Shown: positions 46,442 through 60,568 of the stretch, piece by piece
Layout: every line of letters starts with the position of its first letter
Numbering within the stretch: the first letter of the stretch is position 1
Source: Rhodamnia argentea
Lineage: Eukaryota; Streptophyta; Magnoliopsida; Myrtales; Myrtaceae
Length of the DNA stretch: 64,000 bases
Direction of reading: 5' to 3'
NCBI RefSeq assembly: GCF_020921035.1
Contig: NC_063156.1
Span: forward strand, 124,001-188,000
The notes under the pieces: generated by a model
What the model saw: the letters and a program-made list of their open reading frames with translations, nothing else
Told to the model about the DNA's origin: nothing
Database searches by the model: none
Program-made: the position numbers and the translations under genes

Positions 46442-49400
46442 ATGAGCTCATGCCACTCCTCCTCCTCTTCCTCCTCCACCATGTTTGTCCCCAAGTTCCA
46501 TCCCTTACGCACCAACCATCCTCGCCTCCGTCCTCCTCACCGCTTCCGCTGCATTTTGGACCAGCTTTCCCCCAACCTCTCCGTCTCCTCCTCCCTCAGC
46601 TCCGTCCTCGCCTCCGGCAACGCCATCGCCGCCGCTGCTAAGGGCTCCGGCTCCGTCCACGGCGCCGTCACCTCCGCCATCACCCACGTCGCCGTTACTG
46701 CCGTTGCTATTGCCTCCGGCGCTTGTCTCTCCACTAAGGTCGATTTCCTATGGCCTAAGCTCGATGATCAACCTGGTAAAAGACCTTCCGACCACGACGC
46801 TTCTCTTTTGTCTTCTCTTCAACGATTTCCGTTGGCAGCACCCTTTCGAGTTCTCTAACCCTCTCGATCGACCAACTCAGAATCGCTCCTCAACTCCCTT
46901 TTCTGACGCCTTAAATCAACACTCAGCTTCCTTAAGACTGACACAATCAGTTAGGATTAGTTGTTTAAAGCAAAAAATCTAGTGGAATTTCTCTATCAAC
47001 CTTACTAAAACCCTTTCCACAAGTTTGAAATCGGCTTCACCATTTGTACTGCGTTGATTTTCACTTCAGTACACCTTCTTGTATCTAGACATTGTAGAGG
47101 ATATATTATTCAACACATTTTACGCAGCAGCATGGTGGAATTGTCTTATGTCAGTTTCTTTTTGACACTGTATAAAAAAGATCCCTTTGGACTTGCCGCA
47201 GGTTCTCTTGTGCTGGAAGGAGTTGACGTAACAGGCTGTCCTGTATTCAATGATGCAAAGGTTTCCATTAATTGCGTTGACCACTCACCAATAATGTCTT
47301 GCATTCACATCTGCACACACTAAAACTACTCCACTGTCAAGACAGGTGCGAAAGGCTATTGCATTTGCCAAAAGAGCTCACGATGGGCAGCTCAGGAAAA
47401 CTGGAGATCCATATTTGACTCATTGTCTCCACACAGGGAGAATCTTAGCTATGCTGGTTCCTTCTAACGGCAAACGAGTATGTGAACCTTCTGTCGCATA
47501 TCAGTGGGCATTCGGAATACTTATTGTACCACGATTTTTCATCTTCCACTGGTTCTTCAATCTGCTTTCCGTGCTTTCTGCAGGCTGTTGACACCGTTGT
47601 GGCTGGGATTCTCCATGATGTGGTTGATGATACCTTTGAGAGTCTGCATAGTGTTGAGCAAGAGTTTGGCAACGATGTCTCCAAGTTAGTTGCCGGTGTT
47701 TCCCGATTAAGTTATATAAATCAGGTAGTAAACTGATGGCGATTGTTGACACGTCTTTTTGTTTATCGGTGAAAAGGCAGTCTTGTTTTTTATGATTTAG
47801 GTTTTGGTGTATCTTGACGATTCTGTTATTGGTTTTGCCTTAGTGGGAACTTGAAACTTGCTTTCTCCATGAAATTCTCAAAACGCATTTCTGTTGGTAA
47901 CTTTAGAGTGGTCCATTCGTTTCTCTTATTCTCCAGAGGTAAAAGTTTAGGCATGAATAAATGGTAGAATTTATATTGAGTAGAGGGCTATAGAGGAGAA
48001 TCGCTAAAAATTGAACTGGACTCCCCTTCTTGAACAAGTACGTTCTTTTGGCTCACTCCTTTTTGTTTTATGTGCTGTTTCTTTTCCCTTTACAATGCTG
48101 TACAATCTCCCTTGCTGTAAGTCTTTAATGTAGACCTCTTCACTGATTACTATTCCACCATCCTTGAGCATACCTGTCCAAGTTGATGAAGTCTTACACC
48201 CTCTCTAGATTGTCCTTGGGTTTTGTTTACCCTTCATTCAAATCATCGTTGATCCCAACTAATGAAAGAGGATGTGTCAACTTGAAAATAGATGTCCAGC
48301 TTGACTATTTCTTGATTGCACTACGCAACCAGATTGATTAGTTTATGTACTTCTGATTCATTGGAAGATCTTTGAAGCTTGGTGATCACCACAAATGAAT
48401 CTTGAAAATTTGTCTGATTTACCTCAATTGCTATTTACTTTACATGTCAAGGTCCTTTGTAACATCTTATCTCATGTAAGGAGTTCTAAAATGTCACTTA
48501 CTTCCATATATTCGATCATAGTTCTAGTAAATTTGGCAATCGCCTTGAGGTGTCTGCACCTGCACCCCTTATTTTGTACACTATAAGATTAATGTTCTCC
48601 TTCCTCACCTTTTGCGTCCTTCATTACGCTTTTCTTGCAGCTTCTAAGGAGACACCGCCGAGTAAATGTGAATCAGGGTAGCTTTGGTGAGAAAGAGGTA
48701 TGGAACTTAGCTATCTGGTCTAGAAAGTTATCCAATTATGCTTAGGAGTTTGGAGTTTATGACGCATCGTAAAGAGTAGTCGGAGATGATTCGGGGATTC
48801 GTGCCATGCTTTTTAACTTTATTTTCCCAAGTGTTTGCATAAGTCAATGGCAAGCAACTTTAGATGGTGGTGCATGATTTGTTCTATAAAGTGGCTGCAT
48901 TGCCTTTTTCTGCATTTTCTGAGCATTTAGTTGAGTCATAAGGTGTCTTCTCTTTTCAAATTATAATTTAAAGTTGCTTAGTAGCGGTTTCTAGTCCTTC
49001 TGAAGTTCTCATTGCTCTTCCAGGCGAATAATTTACGAGTTATGCTCCTAGGGATGGTTGATGATCCACGAGTTGTACTCGTCAAGCTTGCGGATCGTCT
49101 TCACAACATGAGAACCATGTATTGACTCACTCCTTTTCCATTTTCTACTTGTAATTGCCAGACGTCTTCCTTTTTCTCCTGAGGCTCTCCTATGGTTAAC
49201 AATCTGTTCAGATGTCATCACCTTTTCCTTTAAGAAAGAGAATTTAACTTTTATTTCCACCTTTTTGTGGAGATCTGAGGGAGTTAAAGAACTGAATGCA
49301 CTCTGAAAATTCGATGATAAAAGATTTTTGTTCCAATATTGTGATTATTATGTTGGTGCATACTGCTTGGCTGTGCCGGTAGATGATATTCTTCCCGTGC

Positions 49401-52400
49401 AGTTATGCTCTTCCATTGCCAAAGGCTCAAGCTGTTGCACAGGAGACCCTGGTAATTTGGTGCTCACTTGCTTCGAGATTGGGTTTGTGGGCAATGAAAG
49501 CTGAGCTGGAAGATCTGTGCTTCGCAGTTCTCCAGGTCTGCTCATAATTGCTTCAGTTTTTGGGAAAACTTACGACCTGTATATATGCAGTAGACCAACA
49601 AATGAGAATGTGGAATTGAAGATGACTTTTCTATATTATCTTGGGATGAATTAACAAATAACCACTTAAAATGAAGGTTAGACGCATAGATTAAAGAAGG
49701 GTGTCTATTCTGCTATAGTTAATGCAGGATAAGCTAAGTTGGATATGTAGGCACCATAGGTGGTGCTGTTGTCAGAATCTATGTTGCTTACATATTCATG
49801 GGACCATCTCATAGAGAAATTAAAGCCTCGAAGGAAGTTGTTGCGCGATGAGGTATGGGGGCGAGATATTGTTCTTTGTTTAAGGATGTGCAATCCATGT
49901 TTTCATCCCTTCTGTGAATGCATAAGCTGCTGAAACACTGGACACTTGGTCAACCTTCCATTCTGGTAACTCAATGATTCTAGTGATGAGTTCCATATTT
50001 GTTCATCTAAGATAAAACGAGTGGCCATTAACCATACTACAGCATACTATTTATTATTGTCGGTCCTGTTATTTTCCGTCAAATCTACCATAATATATCA
50101 GTTACATTAACATCCTGCAGCCACAAGTATTCCGGAAGATGCGTTCTGATCTTGCTTCCATGTGGTGCCCAAGCAATAAAGCAGGAAATCCAAGAAGAGT
50201 CTCGGGAAAAACTAGCTTCCCGCACTGTGATGAGGAAATTTCATCTTCCGATGATGAAGATCCAGTCAATACAATGGAGAACATGAAAAGCATGAAGGTA
50301 TAAGAAACTTGTTGCTTCTTTTAAAAAAAAAAAAATTTGGTGGCTGAAAATTGCTTCTTTCATGTTATATAAGCTTCCTGTGTGAAAATCCTGATGTAGA
50401 TACTTGTCTTCTTTGCTATATTGAACACGTGTTTGCAATTATCTGCCAATAGTCATCGAACAAATTCCCATTTACACGCGCGGTACCCATCAATGATGGA
50501 TCGGCCCTTTCAAATTGATTGACCGCTTATGTTTCTCTAGAACAAGATGTATTCTCTGCTTCACTTTATTCATCTGGAACTCGTGTTGCCTATTGAAGGA
50601 AATGGGTTTTTATTGCATTTCATGACATTAATGGGTGACATATTTGTTGGAAACCATTATAGTATGGGCATGGTGGAAATCTTCTAAGGTATGCGTGCTT
50701 TCTTAAAATAAAATCAATCAAATGATGCTTACTTTACTATTTCGGGCTGTGGCATCGGTTAATGGTGGATTCCTCATGATTCAGCATAGTATTTAGGCAA
50801 AAGGGTTTCAAGGTCCCTTATCGCCCTCCAAATAGAATCGATATTCTCTCTTAGTTTAGGTTGATCAAGCTAGTCGCGTGAGGGAAAGTGTTGAAGTGGG
50901 GGCAACTAAACTAGAATCAATCTATAAACCTGAGCTGTTAAATGAGGTAGTGGATTGCGTGTTATTTAGCTTGACAGTGAGTTGCGATGACAATGTCTAA
51001 GAGCACTAGTACTACTTGCAATAGAACATTGAAGCTTTTGTTTAACTTACGATTATACCATAGGAAGTTCAGAAAAGTTTCATGTGTCTCGAGGACTTGC
51101 TTCAGTGATGAATATATATGAAAGAGAGCAGAAGATGGCCTGTCGGTGCATTTACCCTCGCCTTTTGAAAAACATGGCAGTACAAGAGTTTGAAGTGATT
51201 CTACGGAATGGACTCTTATGTGCTCTTCTCATTTCTCCACTAGATAGTATGGTCATAGTTGTGAACTTGGAGTTTACTTTATTTTTCCTTCCATAAGGAA
51301 CAATGAGAGTTAATCATACTGAGTAGTTTGATGGAGTCATTTACTTTTCTGAATATTTGGAAGCATAAATGGTTGGAAAGAAAGTGTTTCCCCTAATATG
51401 CTTCATCTATCCATTGTTTCACTGTAGGATCTTCTGGAAGCTGTAGTGCCTTTTGATATCTTATTAGACCGGAGGAAGAGAAGCAAGTTTATCAGTAATA
51501 TTGTAAAAGATTCGGAGAAGGTCACAAAGCCTAAGGTTGTGAAAGATGCTGGAGTTGCTTTGGCTTCTATGCTTGTATGTGAGGAAGCTCTTGAGCGCGA
51601 GTTGTTTATCTCAACTTCGTATGTCTACTTACTACTCATTGTTTCTTGTATTGGCCATATTTCCTATGTGGAATTGGAGGCTACATTTTATCATCTGGAC
51701 CATACTTGAAGGATCTTTTGCTCTTACTTTTTCCCCCTTTTCTCATCAATGCTTGCAGGTATGTTCCTGGAATGGAAGTAACATTGTCCAGCCGACTAAA
51801 AAGTTTGTACGGTATTTACAGCAAGGTATAATGGAGTTTGTAGTGAATTGCACTTTGTGGAAAGGGCTCAGTTTTTCGTTTTCTTGATGAAGTTTAATCA
51901 TGGTCTTGTGGCAATAATACAAAAGCGAGTACACTAGACAAAATTTGACAATCGCGAAAAATGTTTGCATTTTGATTGGGATTGCTTCACCATTTACTGA
52001 CTCAAAAAGTTTTTTTGTGGGATAAATCGTAATGCAATAGATTGAAAACTCAGATACTTTTAGTTTTTTGAATAATATAAGGCTGCTATAGGGTCTGCCT
52101 GTAGGCTACTCGCTGGTACAGGCAATAAGTTTTAAGTGCTAGAGATGTAAAATCACGGTCACATGTTTTATCTGTTGTGCTGTTCAGTTCTTTTTGTTTA
52201 CACTCATGCTTATATTTTCTCTTCTGTCTCACTAGATGAAAAGGAAGGACGTAAGCATTAATAAAGTGTATGATGCCCGCGCATTGCGGGTGGTTGTCGG
52301 AGACAAGAATGGAAGCCTACATGGACCTGCAGTTCAATGTTGTTACAGTCTTCTTGATATTGTGCACAGGTCAGCACATTGAATTTTTCATCCTCCTTTT

Positions 52401-55400
52401 CCCTTTCCCAGTAGGCAAGACAAGCAAGTTCACGGGTTGTGTCTTTTATATGATCTCAAGAGGTTTATCATGTTGGATAAGTATACACTAAAGAGAAACG
52501 GCACTGCTGCTGGCAGAGGCTCACACTTATTTGGTGCCCATTGCAGACTTTGGACCCCCATTGATGGTGAATTTGATGACTACATTGTTAATCCAAAGGC
52601 CAGTGGTTATCAGGTTAGACTTCTACCTGACATGAACATGCGATGATGGTTATTTTAATTTGCTCTTATTGACTATTTGGAATTGGAAGTAGAATTATTG
52701 CTGAGTCCTGGAAATTATGTTCTCCCTCTAGATGAGAATATTCTTGTTGTGCTTTCTAAGGAACAGAGTAGATCTATCCACCAACGAGGAGGCCAATTTC
52801 TTGGACTTGACTGCAAATCTAACTTCTTCCTCATTGGCTGTTTTGTTGATGTTACGTGAATCAGAGTTTTATCTCTCTTGAGTATCTCTGTGTCTCAACA
52901 GTGAACATTGTGTTAACTGCTTTTACATGGTTCTGTTGTCCTGGGAGTCTAAATATTGTTTTCTCTGTCTTACATTATGTAACTCTTTCAATGGCAGTCT
53001 TTGCATACTGCTGTCCTAGGTCCTGATAGTTCACCTTTGGAAGTTCAAATAAGAACACAGGTAAAGGATGCTAAACATTCTTCTTTTGTTTTGATGTTTC
53101 GGTTATCCTACATGACTACCCACAATGTTTTCAGAGGATGCATGAATATGCTGAACATGGACTTGCTGCACATTGGCTTTATAAGGAATCCGGCAACTGG
53201 TTACCATCAGCAAGCAACATTGGCGAGTCAGAGTCCTCTCCCTCCAAAGATTTGGAGGATTCACCGCCAGTGGAAGGTGATCTTTTTCAGAAGTATGGTG
53301 CACTGAAAGCTGGGCATCCAGTTCTTAGGGTTGAGGGAAGTCACTTGCTCGCTGCTGTTATAATTAGGTATGCCTTGTTCAGCTTAGTGTATACAATGCA
53401 ACTCTGCATATTCCACATAAACTCTTACTCTTCTTACTTTCGCAAGCGCAGTGTGGATAAGGGTGGAAGAGAATTACTTGTTGCTGTGAGCTTTGGACTG
53501 GCCGCTTCTGAAGCAGTAGCTGCCAGAAGATCCTCATTCCAGACAAAGAGATGGGAAGCGTATGCGAATTTATACAAGAAGGTTCAGTTGCCTGGACTTC
53601 TCAGTTACTGACTTAATATCTTGGAGTTTGCAAATAGCTACACAATCAGCAAACGTCTCTAAGATATAGTTACACTTGGGACTTTATACGAATAGTGCCT
53701 GGGATCTCAGCGACTAAATTGTCCTGAGTTTTGGCCTTTAGCAATTTCAAAGTTTGTCAATGACTTCGGGATCAGTAAAAACTCCTACAAACAAATAGTT
53801 ATTCCAGAGCTTTCTGTAGCATATTCGATTGTGTGAATGGAGGACCATATCTTCTTCGCTGGGTTTTTTAGTGCTCATATGTCAGCATTAAAATGCATTG
53901 ACATTTTTATTTATAAGCTTGCAATTATTGGAGGAATAAGAAACAATTGACGGTGTATTTATCACGGTTAAAGAGAACAAGTTTATTATGGTGGTCGGGA
54001 TCAGTCTGAATCTTTCTATTTTGAATGTTGATCTTAAGAAAAGCAAGTAGTAAGTACCAGTTTTAGAATCATGATTTACGTGCTGGAGCAATTGATAGTA
54101 TTGGATGTAGCCCCTTGTTAGGAAGTTCTGATCAATTTTCATTTCAATGTCACCAGCAAAGTGTCTGAATTTAGTGCTGTAAATTTTGTCTTCTAGGTTT
54201 CCGATGGGTGGTGGTTTCAGCCGGGACATGGTGATTGGTGCACCTGCCTTGAAAAGTATACACTTTGCCGGGATGGAATGTACCACAAGGTATGTTACTG
54301 CCACACTGCCTTTATATTTGAGGAGTTTATGGATGGCTTTGGTACCGAATTGCCAATCTTCAAACCAACCTTGTGACTAGGTGTTGTTCTTTTTCTACTT
54401 CCTCTCTCACTTTCTCTTAAGGGTTTTAATATCAATTATTCATCCGCTGGACTCATTTTAGTTAACAATTATACCATTTTCCTGGCTCAAAACATGCAAA
54501 TACAAAATGGCCTCATGTCCGCGAGCACGTCAAATCTTGTTGCAGTCAAGTCTGTATCATTTCTGTTTTCCGTTGCAAGTCAACGGTACCATTTAATTAT
54601 GGCAAACACTTTCGGTTGGGTACGTCTCGAATCCTAGTTTTCATGTGTATGTTTTACCATGCTTTTATATCAGTCGGCATCAGATATCTGCATCATGTTA
54701 CCAGTCGAAGCATTTGCTTTTCGCGAATGTTGGGTAAAATTTTTATTGTCCTGTGGCAACATGTGAAAATGGTTCTCTTGCTATGCAGGAAGACCAATTC
54801 CAGCGGCTTCTTCCGACTTTTATCCAGATCATTGAGTTAACAGAGCAAGAAGAATCTGAATATTGGACTGTCATGTCCGCTGTTTTTGAAGGAAAACAGA
54901 TCGACTCTATTACATCTAGGCCGAGCTTAACCTCCATTAGCTCAAATTCCATGGAGGGCGGTATTAATAACAAGGTCTGTCTACGCAGTATCCCCACCTA
55001 TTATCATACACTGCGGCTTCTACCTAAGTTTCTGTAATCATTTTCCATCGTGGCATTTCGATTTCACTTGGACATAAGTGCGGTCTTCAACCGTCATGAG
55101 TGTGCCACCATTTCAAGATTCAGGTCTAATCAATGTGGACAATTTCTAGGTGCACCTGCTGAGGACAATGCTTCAGTGGGAAGAGGAGCTACGCTCTGAG
55201 GCGATTGCTAGCCAGAGCAAGCTTGGTGGAAAATCATGTGCACTTGGGGAGGTGGTGATTGTGTGCTGTCCGCATGGTGAGATCATGAGGTTAAGGAGTG
55301 GGAGTACAGCTGCAGATGCGGCAAGGAGAGTAGGGCTCGAAGGGAAGTTGGTGTTGGTGAATGGCCAACTCGTCTTGCCCGGTACCGAGCTCAGAGACGG

Positions 55401-55425
55401 AGATGTGGTTGAAGTCAGACTCTAA
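46442..55425 (+). CDS. RSH1: Plastid RelA/SpoT homolog RSH1, (p)ppGpp hydrolase
   Basis: Eighteen exons, 46442-46775, 47202-47260, 47346-47477, 47584-47724, 48641-48697, 49024-49118, 49403-49535, 50121-50297, 51428-51618, 51759-51825, 52236-52369, 52547-52613, 52998-53060, 53135-53367, 53452-53581, 54197-54289, 54789-54974 and 55150-55425, give 855 residues. A Ser-rich plastid transit peptide leads to the HD hydrolase domain (AKRAHDGQLRKTGDPYLTHC, HDVVDD ~186, KLADRLHNMRT). The synthetase-like domain has DARALRVVVG, GEFDDYIVNP and LEVQIRTQ, then HEYAEHGLAAHW and a C-terminal TGS domain (~797-855, ending ELRDGDVVEVRL). The Gly required for synthesis in RelA/SpoT (as in VYGRPKH) reads Ser at ~451 (TLSSRLKSLY), as described for Arabidopsis RSH1, so it probably only degrades ppGpp. 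Confidence 0.95.
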
Positions 55426-58129
55426 ACAAGCCATTAAGAGGTAAATTCGGATTTGCCTAGTAGTGGCAAGTGTATATAGAGCGGGCAATAGAATGAATAG
55501 GGTGGAAGTGAATAAGGCTAGTGCACTTGTAGTCGTAATAGATTTGTATAGGGATTCTAGTTCAATTGAAACATGCCGATTATCATGATCCGTGCGTCGA
55601 GCTGGGATCATGTCCCTGAGACATGACTTCAGGAGATTCATCTGTCCTAAAAACGCAGCCATTCAAAGTGTAAATAATCTGATATCACAGATCAGTATAC
55701 AACAGATGGGTATCCAGATTTTTAACAAATAATAGCAGCAGTACAGCCAATTCTTTTGACATCTGAGCCTCTCCAGTGTCCAACCCCATGGTCCGTCTTC
55801 AGGCGTGGACACCGCCGAAGTTCGATAAATCACCCGAGGTAAGGCAGGTCGGTTTCAAATTTCAACACTCATAGAGCTGATTCTAAGTCTTATTATTATT
55901 ATTCATATTATCTCCTCGTCGTGCGTGGTGTAATTACTACTTTTGTTTAGGTGAAGTCAATGGTCTCTCCACCACCTCCATGTCTCTGCTGAAGGAAGGA
56001 AGTGTAGACTCGACCGTGCACGTGTTTTCTGCACTGAACAAATTGGGTTCCTCCAGAATCTGAGATGGAAAAAGATAAAAGAGAGGATTTGAAGTGAACT
56101 AACGTCTTTGCCCTTGTCTTTGACCCTCAAATTACAGATTATAAGATATTTGTGATGGGTATTTTCGAATGACAAATATGTCTTTTTCATTTTCTTTTTC
56201 TTTTTGTTTTCCCCCTCCCTTAATTTTCTCAGACCGCCAGAAAATGAATCCTTCCGGACCCAGTTTTGAGTTTTTGCAAATATGGTGCCGAGCCATTCCT
56301 GTCGAAAACTTTGCGAGGGATCTCATCCATATGCTTAAAATGAAAAGCCTCCAAGCCTACACTTTTGTTTCATTGACATTGCTATCTCTAGGTTCCCTTA
56401 CTTAATTTCCTCTTTTGCCCTTTTCCTTCCCAATTCCGCTTCTCATCTACGTCTCTTTTGGAAATTCCTCTTCCCGTCGATTTAGTCCGATTTTGTGGCG
56501 TCGATTAGAGCTACGTACGTTCTTTTAGAACGAGCAATTTTTTTCTGGACAATCGCTTAAAAGTTAAGGGAAAATGGATAAAGAGGTTGCTTTTACGAAA
56601 GTAGATGAAGGTCACCCCTGGCGGAGAAAATGCTAACCTCATAAGGGGTGGGGTTGCAAATTTTCTTTGAACACTCGAAATTCTGGCGTGATATAAAGAT
56701 ATTGACTTTATACAATCATTTATAAATGTTTTCAAAATCTGCGAAATATTTTCTTTTTGAATTTTTTTTTTCCTTAAGAAGTACGGGGATGGAAAAAGCG
56801 GTTGCCCCGCCGGTGCCCGAAACAAGGCCCTCCTCCCACACGTGGGAAAGATTACAGGGAAATAAGAAGATACGTGCGCCGGGGTTTTTATATGTCAGAA
56901 AAGCGGGAGGAAGAAGGTGATAAGCGCGTGCTCTTATCAGCGCACATCGAGACAGCTACCGCGCACTACTACGAAGACAGTGACCAGTTTGCTTTACAAT
57001 TTGAAATAAAATAAAATAAATAAATAAATGGGGTCCCTATCTATATCTGTCTATCTCTCTAGTTTTTTGGGAAAAAAACAAAAAAAAGGGAAAAATAAAG
57101 GAATTAAGGAAGAGTAAAAAGACCCATAACATGCTTTAAGTGGGGGACAGGGCGTACGAGGTAGAGTGACGTGGCGAAACGGGAATCGAACTCCTGTCAA
57201 CGAGTTAGACAAATATACCCCTGGCGGTCTCCCGTTCGTTACTCCCCCCCTCCTCCCACTCTTCAATTTAGATTTTTACTTCCCTTCCCTTCCCTTCCCA
57301 TCCCATAGCCCAGTATCGAAAGCTCTTTTAAAGGGATCCGCAAATGCCACATGAAGTTAATATCACATCTCCAACATATTATCCATAACGCTACCTATCC
57401 ACTTATTTTTATTTTTATTTTTTGGGTCATTCATGATGGTGAATTCTTCATGTTTGGGATGCGTTGCCAAATGTGTTATTTGAATTCTTTCGTATCCTCG
57501 TATTTGCAAATACGAAAAGAACATAAACCATGCCAAGCTTGAAACTTAACTCTAGTTTCGTTGCAAAACATTATTGGATACGAGATGAGAAATACCATTT
57601 TCCAGGCTCTTTTTTTTTTCGGTAGTCAAAGGGCGACTAATTTATCTACCGAATTATGCACCTCACTAAATGCACTTTTCCCTTTGTTGTTTTTTTTTTT
57701 CCCTGGATCTAAATTTTATCCCAGACGAACTCTAATGTTTTCTTAGGTAAAAACCCTCGAAACTTATAGAATATAGAAAACTCGACACGTAACTTCACAT
57801 ATAATACTTTCAAAATGAAGTGAAATTTGAATAATATCGCGAATTTGGTGGGAAAATTAAAAAGGGTGCCTTCTCGCTTTTGCTCAAGCGTAAACAAACA
57901 CGGCTTATATACACACACACATGCGATACTCACACGTGTGTGTATTGTGTAAATGTGATACTCATGCGATCTCATGTTTTAGCACGCAAGAAATGTGTCG
58001 TCTAAATTGTTTAAAAATGTGCCGCGTTTGAATCTAAAATGATACGGTTAATAAACATGTCACATCGTATCGTGTTATCGTCAAGTGCGGATCTAACACA
58101 ATACGATAGTGATGTGGTACTTCCGGTGA

Positions 58130-58450
58130 GTTGCTAATACAGTGCTTTCGACCAATCTTTATTTAAAATCGCTAACTGAAGCGCTAGGCGACATGTGTAG
58201 CACTATTGGCATTTGATGTGAACTTTTTTTTTTTTTTGCGATTTTTCAAAAACTTACATGAATTTTTTATGCATGCATTTTTTTTTATTTATTTTCATTG
58301 CGGCTTGCGGCTGACAAGGGTCACGACCCTTGCTAGCCACAAGTGAGGAGGCCTTTACTCGGATCTAGCGAGGGCCTTTGCACCCTAACTTTTGCCCACA
58401 ATTGGCGAGGGCTCGAGTGAGGGCCACAACGAAACAAAAGAAATTTTCAA
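58130..58450. repeat. Dispersed repeat, copy C, with GC-rich foldback words
   Basis: Shares TTTCGACCAATCTTT and AAAATCGCTAAC with copies at 22.8 and 23.4 kb, here followed by words such as GGCTGACAAGGGTCACGACC and TTGGCGAGGGCTCGAG. Degenerate and non-coding. Confidence 0.5.
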
Positions 58451-60030
58451 AAATTGCAAAAATTATTCACGTCAACATTAATTGTATTAGGTAAGAAGTG
58501 AAGTGTTTACGTAAGTAATTTCTAGTCAATGTCGACGGCAATAATTCTATCGTTAAATTATTCACATGTTTAGAATTAAGTCGATCAAATTTAACGTGAA
58601 TATTAAATTGAGATTCATGCGATGAGTCTAAGATTTTTTTTTATTGCGACGGACGAGGAGGCACGTTAGCATTCTCAAGTGAGAGTGGGGAAAAGGTCAA
58701 AGTCAATAATGGGAGAAGCATGGCTGTATTTTGTTTGTTTTGGAAGAGGAGGGAGGGGCAAAAGTGGAAATAAAAGACTTGGGGATAGGAAAGGGGGGGG
58801 GGCCCACAAAGTGTTGAACTGACTCCTGACCTAAATCGAGTCCCTTTTTCTTCTCCACAGAAAAGGAAGGTAAAGTATCACTCCCCCCGCGAGCAACACT
58901 GGCGTGTGCACGCCCCCACCGTAGTCCTTCGCCCCGGACCAATCAGAACGCGCGAGATGACCTTTCTCGGGGCGGGTGGGGCCCCACCTACACCCGAATT
59001 TGTATTAATGGGGGTTTCTTATTTTGGTCAGTCAAGGCAAGGGCGAGAGAGTGACGTGTACGTCCTTTTACTCCATTTATCTTCATCTTCTTCTTCTTCT
59101 TGTTTTTTTTTCATAAAAAAGAACAGAAATCTCATCTTTTAGCTCATCTTTTTTTCTTTTTTTTTGCCTATATGAGTATGCATTCAAATAAGAGCTTTAC
59201 ATATATAACCATTCATTAGCATTGAGAACACCCTGCATTTTTTTTTTCTTTCTCTTTAGAGATTTTCACATATGGATATTGAAGTTTCTTTCTATTAATT
59301 TCTCGATGCGGAACCACACGGATTTTGACCTTTTTTGAAAGTTCCGAATCGGCTAATCAATTCATAATGTTCGACCTTTATAAGTTCGCTTCGGTACCGG
59401 TTTTTCCATATATTCTTCCTATTTGATTGATGAGAAGGTCGATACGGTCCCTTTTCTTTTTCGCCCCAAAGCCGAATGCAATTGGGATTCAATGAGACGC
59501 CCCACTACTCAACTCTCGCGTGATAATCTTATGAGCAGGGAAAAGATACCTATCGATCTTTTTGAGGTTTGGCGAAATAAATCGTGCGGATTTCGCTATC
59601 GTCTCGTTATATTCTATAATGTGGTGACAAAACAAGTGCATTTTATTTATGTCCGGCAATTTCCAAGCAAATAGTAACATATATTAATGTTTAGGTTTAG
59701 TGCAGGGAGGATTCGATGCAGTGGAAATGAGAAAATTACTACTTTAAATCGGGAAAGTTGGAACACATTTAAATATCTTTAGTATATTTTGAAGGGGAAA
59801 AAGATGTCGACAAAAAAATAAAAATTAAGAAAAGAAAAGGAAAGAAAAAAAAGGGAGCATGAAAATAATGAGGAGAGAGGCGCTGTCGGCGTGCGTGGAG
59901 CGGCGGGGAGAGTTGCACGGACAATCACACAGTGAGTAGCCGCAGCTTATCATTTCCTCCCACACACTCTCTCTTTCTCTCTCCTCTCTCAGTTCTTTTA
60001 AAACGCGAAAATCAAGGGGAGACAGACAGA

Positions 60031-60052
60031 AAAAGAGAGAGAGAGAGAGAGA
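60031..60052. repeat. (GA)n tract upstream of TOPLESS-related gene
   Basis: First of three long GA runs within 180 bp. Confidence 0.9.
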
Positions 60053-60119
60053 AAGTACGGGTTGGCCAATGGCGATTTCCAAGAGCTCGCCCCCCCACAC
60101 TCGCATCTATTCTCTACTT

Positions 60120-60120
<1 letters not shown>

Positions 60121-60147
<27 letters not shown>
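60121..60147. repeat. (GA)n tract, second
   Basis: Uninterrupted GA run, possible target of plant GAGA-binding BPC proteins. Confidence 0.9.
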
Positions 60148-60150
<3 letters not shown>

Positions 60151-60173
60151 TCAATGTAGTGGACACTGCTCGT

Positions 60174-60175
<2 letters not shown>

Positions 60176-60209
<34 letters not shown>
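60176..60209. repeat. (GA)n tract, third
   Basis: Uninterrupted GA run. Further short GA runs continue to ~60360. Confidence 0.9.
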
Positions 60210-60217
<8 letters not shown>

Positions 60218-60568
60218 GCATCGGCGAGCATCGGCAGCAGCAGAGTCGCAGAGCGGCAGAACCTCTGTACTGAATATGGAGAGAGAGAGGTATAAATGGG
60301 AGAGTGAGTGAGAAAAAGAAGGGAAAAGTAAATCCAAGTGAGAGAGAAAGAGAAAGAGAAAGCATATAACACATATCTATATATTATATAAGAGGAGATA
60401 AAAGCGAAGGGTTGTTGCAGAGTTAGCTCCCCACGACATTAAATAAAAAAAAAACGAGAAAAAGAGGAAAAAAAAAAAACAAAGCAGGACAGTGAAGGTG
60501 GGGGGATACAAAAGAGAGAAAAGGAGAGGCGATATTGGTTCCCAGTCCCACCCAGTCCACCACCCAAC

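Noticed and set aside
57170-57235. tRNA-like T-arm on the minus strand (GGAGTTCGATTCCCG)
   Set aside because: The T-stem has a mismatch and I could not build matching acceptor or D arms. Probably chance or a decayed fragment.
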